From assembly GCF_024124375.1 (NCBI RefSeq), contig NZ_JAMXRZ010000028.1, positions 1 through 39,628 on the forward strand: a stretch of 39,628 nucleotides of DNA, read 5' to 3'. Under the pieces are notes generated by a model. That model had not been told where the DNA came from and did no database searches. It saw only the letters and a program-made list of their open reading frames with translations. Numbering within the stretch: the first letter of the stretch is position 1; each line of letters begins with the position of its first letter. This DNA comes from Klenkia sp. PcliD-1-E (GTDB taxonomy: Bacteria; Actinomycetota; Actinomycetes; Mycobacteriales; Geodermatophilaceae). This document shows, piece by piece, positions 17,415-28,108 of this stretch. A program made the translations under genes and the position numbers.

Positions 17415-18496
17415 TGGCAACCGCAACCGCAACCGCAACCGCTGCCCGCCGGTCGCCGCTGACCCGTCTCGCCGCGCTGGTGGGCGTGGTCGCCCTCGCC
17501 GTCGTGCTGGTCGTCGCGCCGCTGGTCTCCAGCCCGTTCATCAACTACCAGCTGGCCTCGATCATGGTCTTCGCCGTGGCGCTGCTGGGCCTGAACGTGG
17601 TCATGGGCTACACGGGTCAGGTCTCCCTCGGCCAGAGCGCCTTCCTCGGCCTGGGCGCCTACGTGACGGCCTACGGGGTGGTCCACGGCTGGCCGCTGTG
17701 GCTGTCGCTGGTGCTGTCGGCCCTGCTGCCGGCGGTGGTGGGCATGCTCGTCGCGCTGGCGGCGGCCCGGTTGCGCGGCCTCGCCCTGGCCATGATCACC
17801 ATCGCGCTGCCCATCGTCGGCGTGCCGCTGGCCCGGCGGCTGGACGGGCTCACCGGCGGTTCGCAGGGGCAGGTCGTGAGCTTCCTGCGGGCGCCGGAGG
17901 CGACGGGTCTGGCCAACGACCAGTGGCGCTACTACGTGGTCACGGTCATCGCCGTCGTCGTCTTCCTGCTGGTGCGCAACCTGGTGCGCGGCCGCGTCGG
18001 CCGGTCCTTCGCGGTGGTGAAGGAGAACGAGGCGGTGGCGCTGTCGATGGGCGTCTCGCCCTACCGCACCAAGGTGCTGGCGTTCACCATCGCCTCGCTG
18101 CTGGGCGGCCTGTCCGGCTTCATGTACCTGGCCGTCGTGCAGTACACCTCGCCCGAGACGCTGGTCTTCGCCACCTCGATCAACCTGGTCGCGGCGATGG
18201 TCATCGGCGGCTCGGCCAGCATCGTCGGGACGGCGCTGGGCGCCCTCTACTTCGTGCTGGTCCCGGTGCTCGCCGGGCAGGTCAACTCCTCGCGCACCGC
18301 GCTCATCTCCGGCGCCGTCCTGCTGGCCGTGCTGTTCGTGCTGCCGGCCGGACTGGCCTCGCTGCCCCGCCGCGTCGGCGGGCTGCTGCGCCGCCGGCGC
18401 ACCCCGGCCGCCGAGGGCGCGCCGGCCACCCCAGACCCCGACGGGACGGCACCTGCGGTGCCCACCCCGGCGGCTGCCTCCACCGATCGACGATGA
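17414..18496 (+). CDS. livM: Branched-chain-type ABC importer, permease LivM-like
   Basis: A 360-residue permease with about nine to ten membrane segments. GYTGQVSLGQSAFLGLGAY is the LivM signature, followed by GRSFAVVKENEAVALSMGV (coupling helix) and a late GGSASIVGTALGA. The first residues are an Ala-Thr run encoded by four perfect GCAACC hexamers. The last 45 residues form a charged and Pro/Ala-rich cytoplasmic tail not needed for the fold. The ATG overlaps the livH stop, and the stop overlaps an alternative ATG of the binding-protein gene. Confidence 0.93.
   Translation: MATATATATAARRSPLTRLAALVGVVALAVVLVVAPLVSSPFINYQLASIMVFAVALLGLNVVMGYTGQVSLGQSAFLGLGAYVTAYGVVHGWPLWLSLVLSALLPAVVGMLVALAAARLRGLALAMITIALPIVGVPLARRLDGLTGGSQGQVVSFLRAPEATGLANDQWRYYVVTVIAVVVFLLVRNLVRGRVGRSFAVVKENEAVALSMGVSPYRTKVLAFTIASLLGGLSGFMYLAVVQYTSPETLVFATSINLVAAMVIGGSASIVGTALGALYFVLVPVLAGQVNSSRTALISGAVLLAVLFVLPAGLASLPRRVGGLLRRRRTPAAEGAPATPDPDGTAPAVPTPAAASTDRR
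17418..17441 (+). repeat. Hexanucleotide tandem repeat in livM (GCAACC)4
   Basis: Four exact copies of GCAACC directly after the livM start codon (ATG plus one base) encode an alternating Ala-Thr N-terminus. Being six bases long, gains or losses keep the frame and change only the length of the N-terminal tail. Confidence 0.85.
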
Positions 18497-18516
18497 CCAC
18501 CAGGAAGGCCCGCCCC

Positions 18517-19770
18517 ATGAGGAACACCCACCGCTCCGGTGCCGTGCTGGCGACGGCGAGCATCGCCGTCCTGCTCGTGACCGGCTGCACCCGCGGCGAG
18601 ACTGCCGGGGGCCCCGGCTCCGACGGCGCGAGCCCCGGGATCACCGACGACTCGGTCAGCATCGGGATCAGCAGCCCGCTGTCGGGCCCGACCGCCGGCC
18701 CCGGCTCGTGCACCGTCGCAGGCCTCGCCGCCTACATCGGGGCCAAGAACGCCGACGGAGGGTTCGAGTTCGGCGACGGCAAGACCCGGCAGGTCGACTT
18801 CACCTACCTCGACGACGTCTACGACCCCGCCCGCGCGGTGTCGAACTTCCGGCAGCTGGTCAACGACGGCATCTTCGCCTACGTCGGTGCCCTGGGGACG
18901 CCGACCAACGCGGCGGTCATGCCGATCGCGGAGGAGGAGCAGGTGCCGCAGGTGCTGCTCACCACCGGCGCCCGCACCTTCTCCGAGGACCAGGAGGCGC
19001 ATCCCTGGACCGAGGGTCTGCTGCCCACCTACGCCACCGAGGGCGAGGCCTTCGGCACCCTGCTGGCCGACGCCGACCAGCCCCTCACCGTGGCGACGCT
19101 GGCGCAGAACGACGACTTCGGCGAGAGCTACCTCGACGGGTTCAACGCCGCCATCGAGGGCAGCCAGGTGCAGGTCGTGGCCTCGGCGACCTACGAGCCG
19201 ACCGACACCACGCTGGACTCCCAGGTCACCGAGCTGGCAGCCAGCGGGGCCGACGTCCTGCTCAGCGCGGTGTCGGTGACGCCGCTGCAGGTGGGTGTGC
19301 TGACCAAGGCGCAGTCCTTGGGCTGGCTGCCGCGGATCTTCCTGCCGTCGAACACCTCCACGCCGGGCACGATCCTGCAGCCCGGTGGGGCGGGGGCCTA
19401 CCCGGCGGTCTACACGCCGTCGTTCTCCAAGAACCCGAACTCGCCGGCCTTCGCCGAGGACGAGGACGTGCAGGCCTACAACGCGGCCTTCGAGCAGTAC
19501 GGCTCGCAGATCGCGACGACCTACACGCCGCACTGCACGTGGGGCTACACCGAGGGCGCGGTGCTCGACCAGGTGTTCCAGGGCATGGAGGAGCCGACCC
19601 GCGACTCGTTCATGGAGTCGCTGCGCTCGATCAGCGACTACCAGGCGCCGATGCTGCTCGACGGCATCACCGTGGACACCACCAGCTCGACGGAGGCGGG
19701 GATCTCGACCGTGCAGCTGGTCCGGTACGACGCCGCCACCGGCGGCTACGGGCCGGTCGACGGCTACTGA
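18517..19770 (+). CDS. ABC importer substrate-binding lipoprotein (Peripla_BP_6 type)
   Basis: A 417-residue extracellular binding lipoprotein of the branched-chain amino-acid/amide family. The signal peptide ends with lipobox LVTGC, so Cys24 is the lipidated residue. The mature N-terminus has ITDDSVSIGISSPLSGPTA, then FTYLDDVYDPARAVSNFRQLV, GALGTPTNAAVMPI and AQNDDFGESYLDGF, in the order normal for the fold. ATG 18517 is chosen because AGGAAGG at 18502-18508 is well spaced before it; ATG 18493, overlapping the livM stop, lacks this site. It supplies the specificity of the LivGFHM importer. The ligand cannot be named; aromatic acids are possible given the downstream catabolic genes. Confidence 0.92.
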   Translation: MRNTHRSGAVLATASIAVLLVTGCTRGETAGGPGSDGASPGITDDSVSIGISSPLSGPTAGPGSCTVAGLAAYIGAKNADGGFEFGDGKTRQVDFTYLDDVYDPARAVSNFRQLVNDGIFAYVGALGTPTNAAVMPIAEEEQVPQVLLTTGARTFSEDQEAHPWTEGLLPTYATEGEAFGTLLADADQPLTVATLAQNDDFGESYLDGFNAAIEGSQVQVVASATYEPTDTTLDSQVTELAASGADVLLSAVSVTPLQVGVLTKAQSLGWLPRIFLPSNTSTPGTILQPGGAGAYPAVYTPSFSKNPNSPAFAEDEDVQAYNAAFEQYGSQIATTYTPHCTWGYTEGAVLDQVFQGMEEPTRDSFMESLRSISDYQAPMLLDGITVDTTSSTEAGISTVQLVRYDAATGGYGPVDGY

Positions 19771-19778
19771 TCGACCCG

Positions 19779-19817
19779 GCGGGCCGGGACCGGGGGCGCA
19801 CCCCGGTCCCGGCCCGC
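19779..19817 (+). terminator. Terminator after the ABC importer operon
   Basis: A perfect 17-bp stem (19779-19795 with 19801-19817) and 5-base loop GCGCA, 8 bases after the binding-protein stop. It separates the importer from the downstream two-component genes, although some read-through is possible. Confidence 0.8.
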
Positions 19818-19858
19818 TGTGCATCCTGGAACCCCACACCCCCGGCCGAGGAGGCCAC

Positions 19859-21391
19859 GTGCACCCGCTGGTCGACGCCGACTGGGCCGACGTCGTCCGC
19901 CGCGCCCCCGACGGCCTGGCCGTGCTGGACGCCGACGGCCGCTGGCTGCGGCTCAACCCGGCCGCCGAGGAGCTGTGCGGCGTCCCCGCCGAGCACCTGG
20001 TGGGGTCGGCGTCGCCGTTCCGGACCACCGCGGGCGCCACGGGTGCGCAGGGCCTGCTGGACGACGACGGTGCCGAACTGGTCTGCACGTGGTCGGGCGG
20101 CGGCCCGCCGGCGGTGCGCGAGTTCGCCTACCGCACGCACCTGCTGGACGCCGCCACCGGCGAGCAGGTGGTGTCCTTCCGCGACTGCACCTCCGAGCGG
20201 CACCGGCGCCGGCGGGTGGCGGCCCTGGCCCGCGCGTCGGCACGGCTGGCCGGGCAGGGCTCGGTGGCCGCGACCCTGGACGCGCTCGCCCGGGAGGTGC
20301 TGCGGGCCGACGCACTGGCCGGCGTGCAGATCCTGAGCATGGACGAGAACGGCTCGGGGCTGCGCATCATGGGTTCGGCGGGCTTCCCGCAGTGCGACGA
20401 CTTCTTCGACCGGCTGCTGGAGTGCGGCCGGCGCGGTGCCCGGCTGGCCATCTTCGAGGCGTTCGGCCGGCAGGAGCCGGTCGTCATCCCGGACCGGTGG
20501 GCGATGCTGCGGGACGACCCGACGTGGGCGCCGCTGCGGGGGTACCTCAGCCACTCTGACTGGAGCTGGTTCGCCAGCGTGCCGCTGACGATCCGCGGCC
20601 GGCCGGCGGGCGTGCTGAACGCCTACCTGGCGCCGGGGCAGGTGGTCGGCAACCAGACCCTGGAGTTCCTGACCGCGATGGCCGAGCAGGCCGCGGTGGC
20701 GCTGGACCACGCGGACCTGCTGCAGGCCGAGCGGGAGCTGGCCCGTCGCGAGGAGCGGCAGCGGCTGGCCCGCGACCTGCACGACAGCATCGTGCAGCAG
20801 GCGTTCTCGATCGGGATGCAGGCCAAGGTGCTCGGGGTCGTGGCCGCCCGCGGGGACCTGCCGACCGACCGGGTGCGCAGCATCGCGCAGGAGATCGGGG
20901 TGCTGTCGCAGACGGTGCTGGCCGACCTGCGGGCGATGGTGCACGAGCTGCGGCCGCTGTCCTCGACCTCGCTGGGGTTGCAGGAGGCGCTGCGGGCGCT
21001 GGCCGAGAGCACCACGAACCGCACCGGCATGCGGGTGACGCTGCAGGTCGGCGCCGGGGTGGACGGGCTGGCCGACGAGGTGTCCGAGGACGTCTACCGG
21101 ATCGTCGCCGAGGCCCTGCACAACGTGGTCAAGCACGCCGAGGCCGGACGGGTCACCGTGCGGGTGGCGGTGCGGGGGTCGTCGCTGGCGATCACCGTCA
21201 CCGACGACGGCCACGGGCTGCCCCCGCAGCGGCCGCGCGAGGGGTACGGCCTGACCAGCATGCGCGAACGCGCGGAGAAGTGGGGCGGCACGCTGACTGT
21301 CGGGCCGCGCGCCCGCGGCGGCGCCGGCACCTCGGTGCGTGCGGTCGTGCCGCTGCCCGCACCCCGTCGAGCCCAGGAGGGGACGCCATGA
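19859..21391 (+). CDS. PAS-GAF sensor histidine kinase (NarL-partner type)
   Basis: A 510-residue soluble kinase with no obvious membrane helix. An N-terminal PAS-like region (about 1-110, GLAVLDADGRWLRLNPAAEEL) is followed by a GAF domain (about 130-290, ending LEFLTAMAEQAAVALDHA). The HisKA_3 dimerisation domain has the phospho-acceptor H308 in RLARDLHDSIVQQ. The ATPase has EALHNVVKHAEA, DDGHGL and GYGLTSMRERAEKWGG. GTG 19859 follows GAGGAGG at 19848-19854. It overlaps the response-regulator gene by four bases. Located directly after the importer operon, it may sense the imported substrate or its metabolites; that is inference. Confidence 0.9.
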   Translation: MHPLVDADWADVVRRAPDGLAVLDADGRWLRLNPAAEELCGVPAEHLVGSASPFRTTAGATGAQGLLDDDGAELVCTWSGGGPPAVREFAYRTHLLDAATGEQVVSFRDCTSERHRRRRVAALARASARLAGQGSVAATLDALAREVLRADALAGVQILSMDENGSGLRIMGSAGFPQCDDFFDRLLECGRRGARLAIFEAFGRQEPVVIPDRWAMLRDDPTWAPLRGYLSHSDWSWFASVPLTIRGRPAGVLNAYLAPGQVVGNQTLEFLTAMAEQAAVALDHADLLQAERELARREERQRLARDLHDSIVQQAFSIGMQAKVLGVVAARGDLPTDRVRSIAQEIGVLSQTVLADLRAMVHELRPLSSTSLGLQEALRALAESTTNRTGMRVTLQVGAGVDGLADEVSEDVYRIVAEALHNVVKHAEAGRVTVRVAVRGSSLAITVTDDGHGLPPQRPREGYGLTSMRERAEKWGGTLTVGPRARGGAGTSVRAVVPLPAPRRAQEGTP

Positions 21392-22071
21392 CCGCAGCCC
21401 AGGAGGAGACCACCGAGGGGGTGGTGCGGGTGCTCATCGTCGACGACCACGCCGTCGTCCGACGCGGCATCCGGGCCTACCTCGAGGTGCTGGACGACCT
21501 CGAGGTGGCCGCCGAGGCCGGCAACGGCGTGGAGGCGCTGGCCCGGCTGGACGCGCTGTCGGTGCACGGCGAGCTGCCCGACGTCGTGCTGGTCGACCTG
21601 CTGATGCCCAAGATGGACGGCGTCGCGACCACCGCCAGGATCCGGGAGAAGTACCCCGAGCTGCGCACCGTGGTGCTGACCAGCTTCGGGGAGATGGAGC
21701 GGGTGCACGCGGCCCTGGCCGCCGGGGCGTCGGGGTACCTGCTCAAGGACGCCGAGCCCACCGAGGTGGTGGCCGCGATCCGCGCGGCTGCCCGCGGTGA
21801 GGTGTTCCTGGACCCGGCGGTGGCCCGGCAGCTCACCCAGGAGATGGTGTCCCCGCCGACCGGGCTGGGGTCGCTGACCGCCCGGGAGCGCGACGTGCTG
21901 GCGCTGGTGGCGCACGGCCGGTCGAACCAGGAGATCGCCGACGAACTGGTGATCAGCGAGCGGACCGCCCGCACCCACGTCAGCAACGTGCTGCGCAAGC
22001 TGCAGCTGACCTCGCGCACCCAGGCCGCGCTGGTCGCCGTCCGCCAGGGTCTGGTCCCGCCCCAGGGCTGA
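21388..22071 (+). CDS. NarL/LuxR-family response regulator
   Basis: A 227-residue regulator. The receiver domain carries VDDH near residue 19, phospho-acceptor D70 in VVLVDLLMP, and Lys in YLLKDA. The C-terminal LuxR helix-turn-helix (about 163-225) reads LTARERDVLALVAHG, SNQEIADELVISERTARTH and VSNVLRKL. The ATG overlaps the kinase stop (ATGA) and follows a GGAGGGG site. It is the cognate partner of the PAS-GAF kinase. Its targets are not visible, but the adjacent ABC importer operon is the obvious candidate. Confidence 0.93.
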   Translation: MTAAQEETTEGVVRVLIVDDHAVVRRGIRAYLEVLDDLEVAAEAGNGVEALARLDALSVHGELPDVVLVDLLMPKMDGVATTARIREKYPELRTVVLTSFGEMERVHAALAAGASGYLLKDAEPTEVVAAIRAAARGEVFLDPAVARQLTQEMVSPPTGLGSLTARERDVLALVAHGRSNQEIADELVISERTARTHVSNVLRKLQLTSRTQAALVAVRQGLVPPQG

Positions 22072-22094
22072 GCCGCGCTCGGCCCGCCGCTGAT

Positions 22095-22141
22095 CCGCCT
22101 CGCCGTTGTCCCGCCTCGCCCGTTGACCCGCCTCGCCGTTG
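22095..22141. repeat. Short tandem repeat, three copies of CCGCCTCGCCgTTG
   Basis: CCGCCTCGCCGTTG occurs at 22095-22108 and 22128-22141, with a variant carrying one extra C (CCGCCTCGCCCGTTG) at 22111-22125; period 16-17 bases. It fills the gap between the response regulator and the convergent DUF222-HNH gene. No stem-loop is evident. Confidence 0.8.
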
Positions 22142-22179
22142 CCCCGGCTGCCCGGGCTGGCCTCGCCGACTCCTGCTCG

Positions 22180-23799
22180 TCAGAAGGGCGGTGGGTCCTC
22201 GTCGGGGTCGGGTGTCGAGGTCGTCGCCTCGAGGTCGAGCTCCGCGGTCTCCTCGTCGGGGTGCAGGAGCTGGTCGAGGCGGGTGAGGCCGGGACCGGTG
22301 CCGGGCGGTCGGGTGGTGCGGGTGACCCCGGACGGGGTGGTCACCGACAGCATCCCGTCACCGGTCATGGCGAACCGCCAGCCGGGGGCGTGGGTCTTGA
22401 GGCGGTGGTGGCGCCGGCACAGCGTGCAGAGGTTCGCGCAGTCCGTCGGGCCGCCGGCGTCGTGCGCGGTGACGTGGTCCAGGTCGGTCCAGATGGCGGG
22501 CCGGCTGCACCCCGGGTGGCGACAGCCGCGGTCCCGGGCGGCGACGAACCTGCGTTGAGCGGCCGTCGGGCGGTAGGCCGCGGTGGGTGGCGGCCGGTCG
22601 AGCGCGGGGCAGCCGCACCCGGCGGGGTCAGCGTGGTGCAGCGGGCAGGGCCGCCGGGCGGCGCGGCGGAGCTCGGGTTCGGTGACGACCGCGCGCAGCT
22701 CACCAGTGCCGGGATCGGTGAGGGCGATGTCCAGCGAGCCACCCTCCGGCGCATGCAGACCGTCGAGGCCGGCGTCGGTCCAACGGCGGAGCAGCTCGCG
22801 CAGGTGGGCCGACGTGACCGGTTGACCGCCGACGGTCCCGCAGCGTTCGACACCCTCGTCCACCGCTCCTGGTTCCGCCGGCTCCCGGGCGGGCGTGCAG
22901 CTCGGTGGGCGCAGGGAGGGGAGCGGGGCGTGGATGGTGATGTGCGCGGTCACCGGGGGACGACTGGTGTCCCAGGCCCGGAGCAGGAGGTCGGCGGCGA
23001 CGAGGGTGCGGAGCTGACCGACGGGGCGGTCGTCGCCGTCGGCCTTCCACATGCGGGCGTAGCGGTCGGTGGCATCGCGGCAGGCGGCGGCCACGTCGGG
23101 TTCCAGGGTGATCGTGAGGTCGGTCAGCCCGTCGCGACGGCCCTGCAGCGTGACGTCGGTGGTCCGGGCGGCCTCCTTGCGGGCGCGGTCGGCGGCCGCG
23201 GCGTCGTGCTCCAGCAGCAGCGCGGCCGTGCGGTTCTGCAGGCGGTAGGGACCCTCGCCCGAGATGGCCCAGGCCAGGGCTTCCGCCTCGACTGCGCCGA
23301 TGACCTCGGCGGAGACGTCGGGCTGCTGCCAGCCCAGGACGGTGACGAGCGCTCGCGCGCGCGGCAGGTCGATGAGGCCGTCGGCCAGCGCGTGCCAGGT
23401 GGCGGGCAGCTGGTGGACCAGGACGAGAGCCGTGTTCGCGACGGTGTGGGCGCGCGTGCGGGAGATGCCCAGGACCAGGGCGACCTCGTCGACGAAGAAC
23501 TCGCTGACGCCGCAGAACTCGCGCTGCGCGGTCCAGCCGTCGGCGCCGTGCCCGGGGTCGTCCGCGTCCTGCCAGACGTCGGGGCGCAGGTCGGCCAGCC
23601 GGGCGACGACGCCGATCTCGTAGGCGTCCAGCCGAGCCCGCATCGCCGCCACGGCCTGCATCTCGGACGCGCAGGCCGCGTCGTCGAGCCAGGCGGGGTC
23701 GAGGACCTCGGACAACCGAGGGCTCTCTGGACCGCGGGCACGGGAGCGGTCGACGACGGCCACCGCCAGCGCCACCCCGAACTCCGCCTCCCGCTCCAT
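22180..23799 (-). CDS. DUF222/HNH-endonuclease domain protein
   Basis: A 539-residue protein with an N-terminal DUF222 helical domain (about 30-330, including the typical CGVSEFFVDEVALVLGISRT and LADGLIDLPRARAL helices) and a C-terminal HNH nuclease. The nuclease has zinc-type CRHPGC, the His of DLDHV, and CANLCTLCRRHHRLKTH. This is the multicopy actinobacterial 13E12-like family; its role is not established. ATG 23799 is preferred because a TACCGT -10-like hexamer (23812 to 23807) lies just upstream; ATG 23829 would add ten residues. It is convergent with the response regulator. Confidence 0.88.
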   Translation of the reverse strand: MEREAEFGVALAVAVVDRSRARGPESPRLSEVLDPAWLDDAACASEMQAVAAMRARLDAYEIGVVARLADLRPDVWQDADDPGHGADGWTAQREFCGVSEFFVDEVALVLGISRTRAHTVANTALVLVHQLPATWHALADGLIDLPRARALVTVLGWQQPDVSAEVIGAVEAEALAWAISGEGPYRLQNRTAALLLEHDAAAADRARKEAARTTDVTLQGRRDGLTDLTITLEPDVAAACRDATDRYARMWKADGDDRPVGQLRTLVAADLLLRAWDTSRPPVTAHITIHAPLPSLRPPSCTPAREPAEPGAVDEGVERCGTVGGQPVTSAHLRELLRRWTDAGLDGLHAPEGGSLDIALTDPGTGELRAVVTEPELRRAARRPCPLHHADPAGCGCPALDRPPPTAAYRPTAAQRRFVAARDRGCRHPGCSRPAIWTDLDHVTAHDAGGPTDCANLCTLCRRHHRLKTHAPGWRFAMTGDGMLSVTTPSGVTRTTRPPGTGPGLTRLDQLLHPDEETAELDLEATTSTPDPDEDPPPF

Positions 23800-23829
23800 G
23801 ACCTGCACGGTAGGGGAGGGGTACGACAT

Positions 23830-24277
23830 TTCCGGGCCGTTCGACGAGCCGCTGAGCAGGCAACTTGCCGTCAGATGACCGTCACTGCGGGTGCCCGCTG
23901 GTGGTCAGGTGGAGTCGTGTCCGCCTGCTTCCGGGGGCGGCCATCGCTCGGCCGCCGAGACGCTGCACGAGTGGGTACGACGCGCCTGCAAGCCGTGCCG
24001 GCCCCGCCGGCCGGTGGTCCGCAGGGAACGCCAGCACCTGCCGTCGTCGGGAGCCCGGTCGGGAGGTCGACCGGGCAGCTGTCGCTGCGGCCGACCCGGG
24101 TCGGGAGGTGGACGCGGACAGCCGGCGTCCGGGCGGTGGGGGGTGAAGGGCGTGCCGATGCGGGCGACCAGCTCCACGGTCCCGCCGGCCGATCACCAGG
24201 GTGGGGCACGCCTGCGGGCAGGCGGACGAGGGCGGCGGCCGGCCCAGCTCCGCAGAGCGGGTCGACACGGACACGGC
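23830..24277. other. Gene-free intergenic region
   Basis: About 450 bases between the DUF222-HNH gene and the ligM terminator. The only long frame (minus, 23882-24274) is Pro/Arg/Ser-rich and low in complexity, typical of chance open frames at this GC. An 8-bp inverted repeat lies at 24054-24061/24068-24075. A GGTCGGGAGGT motif is repeated there and near 24110. I see no RNA gene. Confidence 0.55.
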
Positions 24278-24308
24278 GACGGCCGGCCCCGCGAGGGGAC
24301 CGGCCGTC
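24278..24308 (-). terminator. Terminator after ligM
   Basis: GACGGCCGG-CCCC at 24278-24290 pairs with GGGG-A-CCGGCCGTC at 24295-24308 (13 bp, one bulged A, loop GCGA), 11 bases downstream of the ligM stop on the minus strand. Confidence 0.75.
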
Positions 24309-24319
24309 GTCGGCGGGGC

Positions 24320-26249
<1,930 letters not shown>

Positions 26250-26257
<8 letters not shown>

Positions 26258-27107
26258 GGTCATCTGGGGTCTGGGCACCTCGCACGTGCCGTCGATCGGC
26301 GCGGCCATGGACCGCGGCCTGCACGAGGACCCGGTGTGGTCCAAGCTCTTCGCCGGCTACCAGCCGGCGCGGGAGTGGCTGGCCGACCGCACGCCCGACG
26401 TCGCCGTCCTGGTCTACAACGACCACGCCAACGGCGTGGACCTCGACATCGTGCCCACCTTCGGCATCGGGGTGGCCGACCGCTACGCGGTCGCCGACGA
26501 GGGGTTCGGACGGCGCGCCGTGCCCGACGTCGTCGGGCACCCCGAGCTGTCCTTCCACCTGCTGCAGAGCCTGGTCGACGACGGGTTCGACATGACCGTC
26601 TTCCGCGAGCTGGACGTCGACCACGGCTTCACGGTGCCGCTGTCGGTGTGGACGCCGGACCCGGGCGACGCGTGGCCGTGCCCGGTCATCCCGCTGATGG
26701 TCAACGTGATCAGCTACCCGCAGCCCACCGCGGCCCGCTGCTACGCCCTGGGCCAGGCGCTGGGCCGGGCGCTGGCCAGCTACCCCGAGGACATCACGGT
26801 CGGCATCCTCGGCACCGGCGGAATGTCCCACCAGCTCGCCGGCACCCGCGCCGGGTTCATCAACCCCGAGTTCGACCACATGTTCCTGGACGCCATCGAG
26901 CGCGACCCGGCCACGCTGGCCGCGCTGACCCGCGAGGACTACATCCGCGAGGCCGGCTCGGAGGGCATCGAGCTGATCATGTGGCTGGTCATGCGCGGGG
27001 CGATGAACGCGCAGGTCACCAAGGTGCACACCGCCTACCACGTACCCGCCTCGAACACCGCCGCCGGCCTCGCGCTGTTCGACAACCGGGCCCCCGTCCA
27101 GGCCTGA
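26250..27107 (+). CDS. ligB: Extradiol 4,5-dioxygenase catalytic subunit, LigB type
   Basis: The 285-residue catalytic (beta) subunit that cleaves protocatechuate, gallate or 3-O-methylgallate between C4 and C5 using non-haem Fe(II). Iron ligands correspond to His12 (TSHVPS), His59 (YNDHA) and the Glu in GSEGIELIMW; the catalytic His is in GTGGMSHQL. The segments PADEGFG-like VADEGFGRRAVPDVVGHPEL and DVDHGFTVPLS follow LigB closely. ATG 26250 overlaps ligA's end. folP follows after five bases. Substrate preference among the three acids cannot be read from sequence. Confidence 0.95.
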
Positions 27108-27112
27108 GCACG

Positions 27113-27985
27113 GTGACCGCCGCCGCGGTACGCCCGTCCGCGGTGGGCACCTGCCGGGTGATGGGCGTCGTCAACGTCACGCCGGACTCCTTCTCCGACG
27201 GTGGCCGGTACGACCGCACCGGGGCCGCCGTCGAGCACGGGCTGGTGCTGCACGCCGAGGGTGCGGCGTGGGTCGACGTGGGCGGGGAGTCCACCCGGCC
27301 CGGTGCCGGCCGGGTGCCCGAGGACGTCGAGCTCGCCCGGGTGCTGCCCGTCGTCGCCGCCCTGGCCGGCCAAGGCGTGCCGGTCAGCGTCGACACCACC
27401 CGGGCGTCGGTGGCCCGGGCCGCGCTCGACCGCGGCGCCGTCGTGGTCAACGACGTCAGCGGCGGCCTCGCCGACCCCGCGATGGCCGGGGTGCTGGCGG
27501 GGTCCGGCGCGACCTGGGTGCTGACCCACGGCCGCGGCCCCAGCCACGACATGGACACCCGGGCGCACTACGCCGACGTCGTCGCCGAGGTGCGCTCCGA
27601 CCTGCTCGCCCTGGTCGACCGCTGGACAGGTGCCGGCGTCGACCCCCGGCAGCTGGTGCTGGACCCCGGCCTGGGCTTCGCGAAGACCGCCGACCACAAC
27701 TGGCGGCTGCTGCGCGGGCTCGACGTCCTGGTCGCCACCGGGCTGCCCGTCCTGGTCGGGGCGTCGCGCAAGCGGTTCCTGGCCGGGGTGGTGCGGGACG
27801 GCGAGCGGCGCCCGGCCACCGACCGGGACGGCGCCACCGCCGTGACCACCGTGCTCGCCGCCCAGGCCGGCGCGTGGGGCGTGCGGGTGCACGACGTCGA
27901 GGGTTCGGTGCAGGCCTTGCGAGTGCTGGACGCCGCACGGCCCCCACGGCAACCGCTGGCCCCGCCGCTACGTCACTTGCCCTAG
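27113..27985 (+). CDS. folP: Dihydropteroate synthase
   Basis: A 290-residue TIM-barrel enzyme that joins p-aminobenzoate to dihydropterin pyrophosphate in folate synthesis. Signature GVVNVTPDSFSDGG lies near residue 18, GGESTRPGA follows, then VVNDVSGG, DPGLGFAKT and the phosphate-binding GASRKRFL. The loop usually reading MHMxGxPxxM is THGRGPSHDM, a mild departure. GTG 27113 starts five bases after ligB. Folate-biosynthesis partners (folE, folB, folK) are absent; instead it is embedded with THF-consuming demethylase genes, suggesting it boosts the THF pool for O-demethylation. Could be a second folP copy in the genome. Confidence 0.9.
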   Translation: MTAAAVRPSAVGTCRVMGVVNVTPDSFSDGGRYDRTGAAVEHGLVLHAEGAAWVDVGGESTRPGAGRVPEDVELARVLPVVAALAGQGVPVSVDTTRASVARAALDRGAVVVNDVSGGLADPAMAGVLAGSGATWVLTHGRGPSHDMDTRAHYADVVAEVRSDLLALVDRWTGAGVDPRQLVLDPGLGFAKTADHNWRLLRGLDVLVATGLPVLVGASRKRFLAGVVRDGERRPATDRDGATAVTTVLAAQAGAWGVRVHDVEGSVQALRVLDAARPPRQPLAPPLRHLP

Positions 27986-28052
27986 GTCGGCCACGACGGC
28001 TGCGCACCCGGGTCCGGTCAAGCGGGCGATCTGCCGGGGACGGCGGCCCACC

Positions 28053-28058
28053 TAGCGT
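28053..28058 (+). promoter_or_regulatory. Putative -10 element of the second ligM-like operon
   Basis: TAGCGT in the 123-bp gap between folP and the second ligM-like gene, 50 bases before its ATG. It would allow ligM2-metF-folD-purU to be expressed independently of ligAB. Confidence 0.35.
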
Positions 28059-28108
28059 CGAGGCAGGTCAGCGGTGCGCGCTGGCACCTCCTGCGAGGAA
28101 GGACCCCG

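Noticed and set aside
23882-24274. 130-residue minus-strand ORF downstream of ligM
   Set aside because: Ser/Pro/Arg-rich with no recognisable motif; lies beyond the ligM terminator with no ribosome site.
27113-27985. Reading the pterin-binding barrel as a corrinoid methyltransferase for C1 transfer
   Set aside because: NVTPDSFSDGG, GGESTRPGA and GASRKRFL are dihydropteroate synthase signatures, and no corrinoid protein is encoded nearby.
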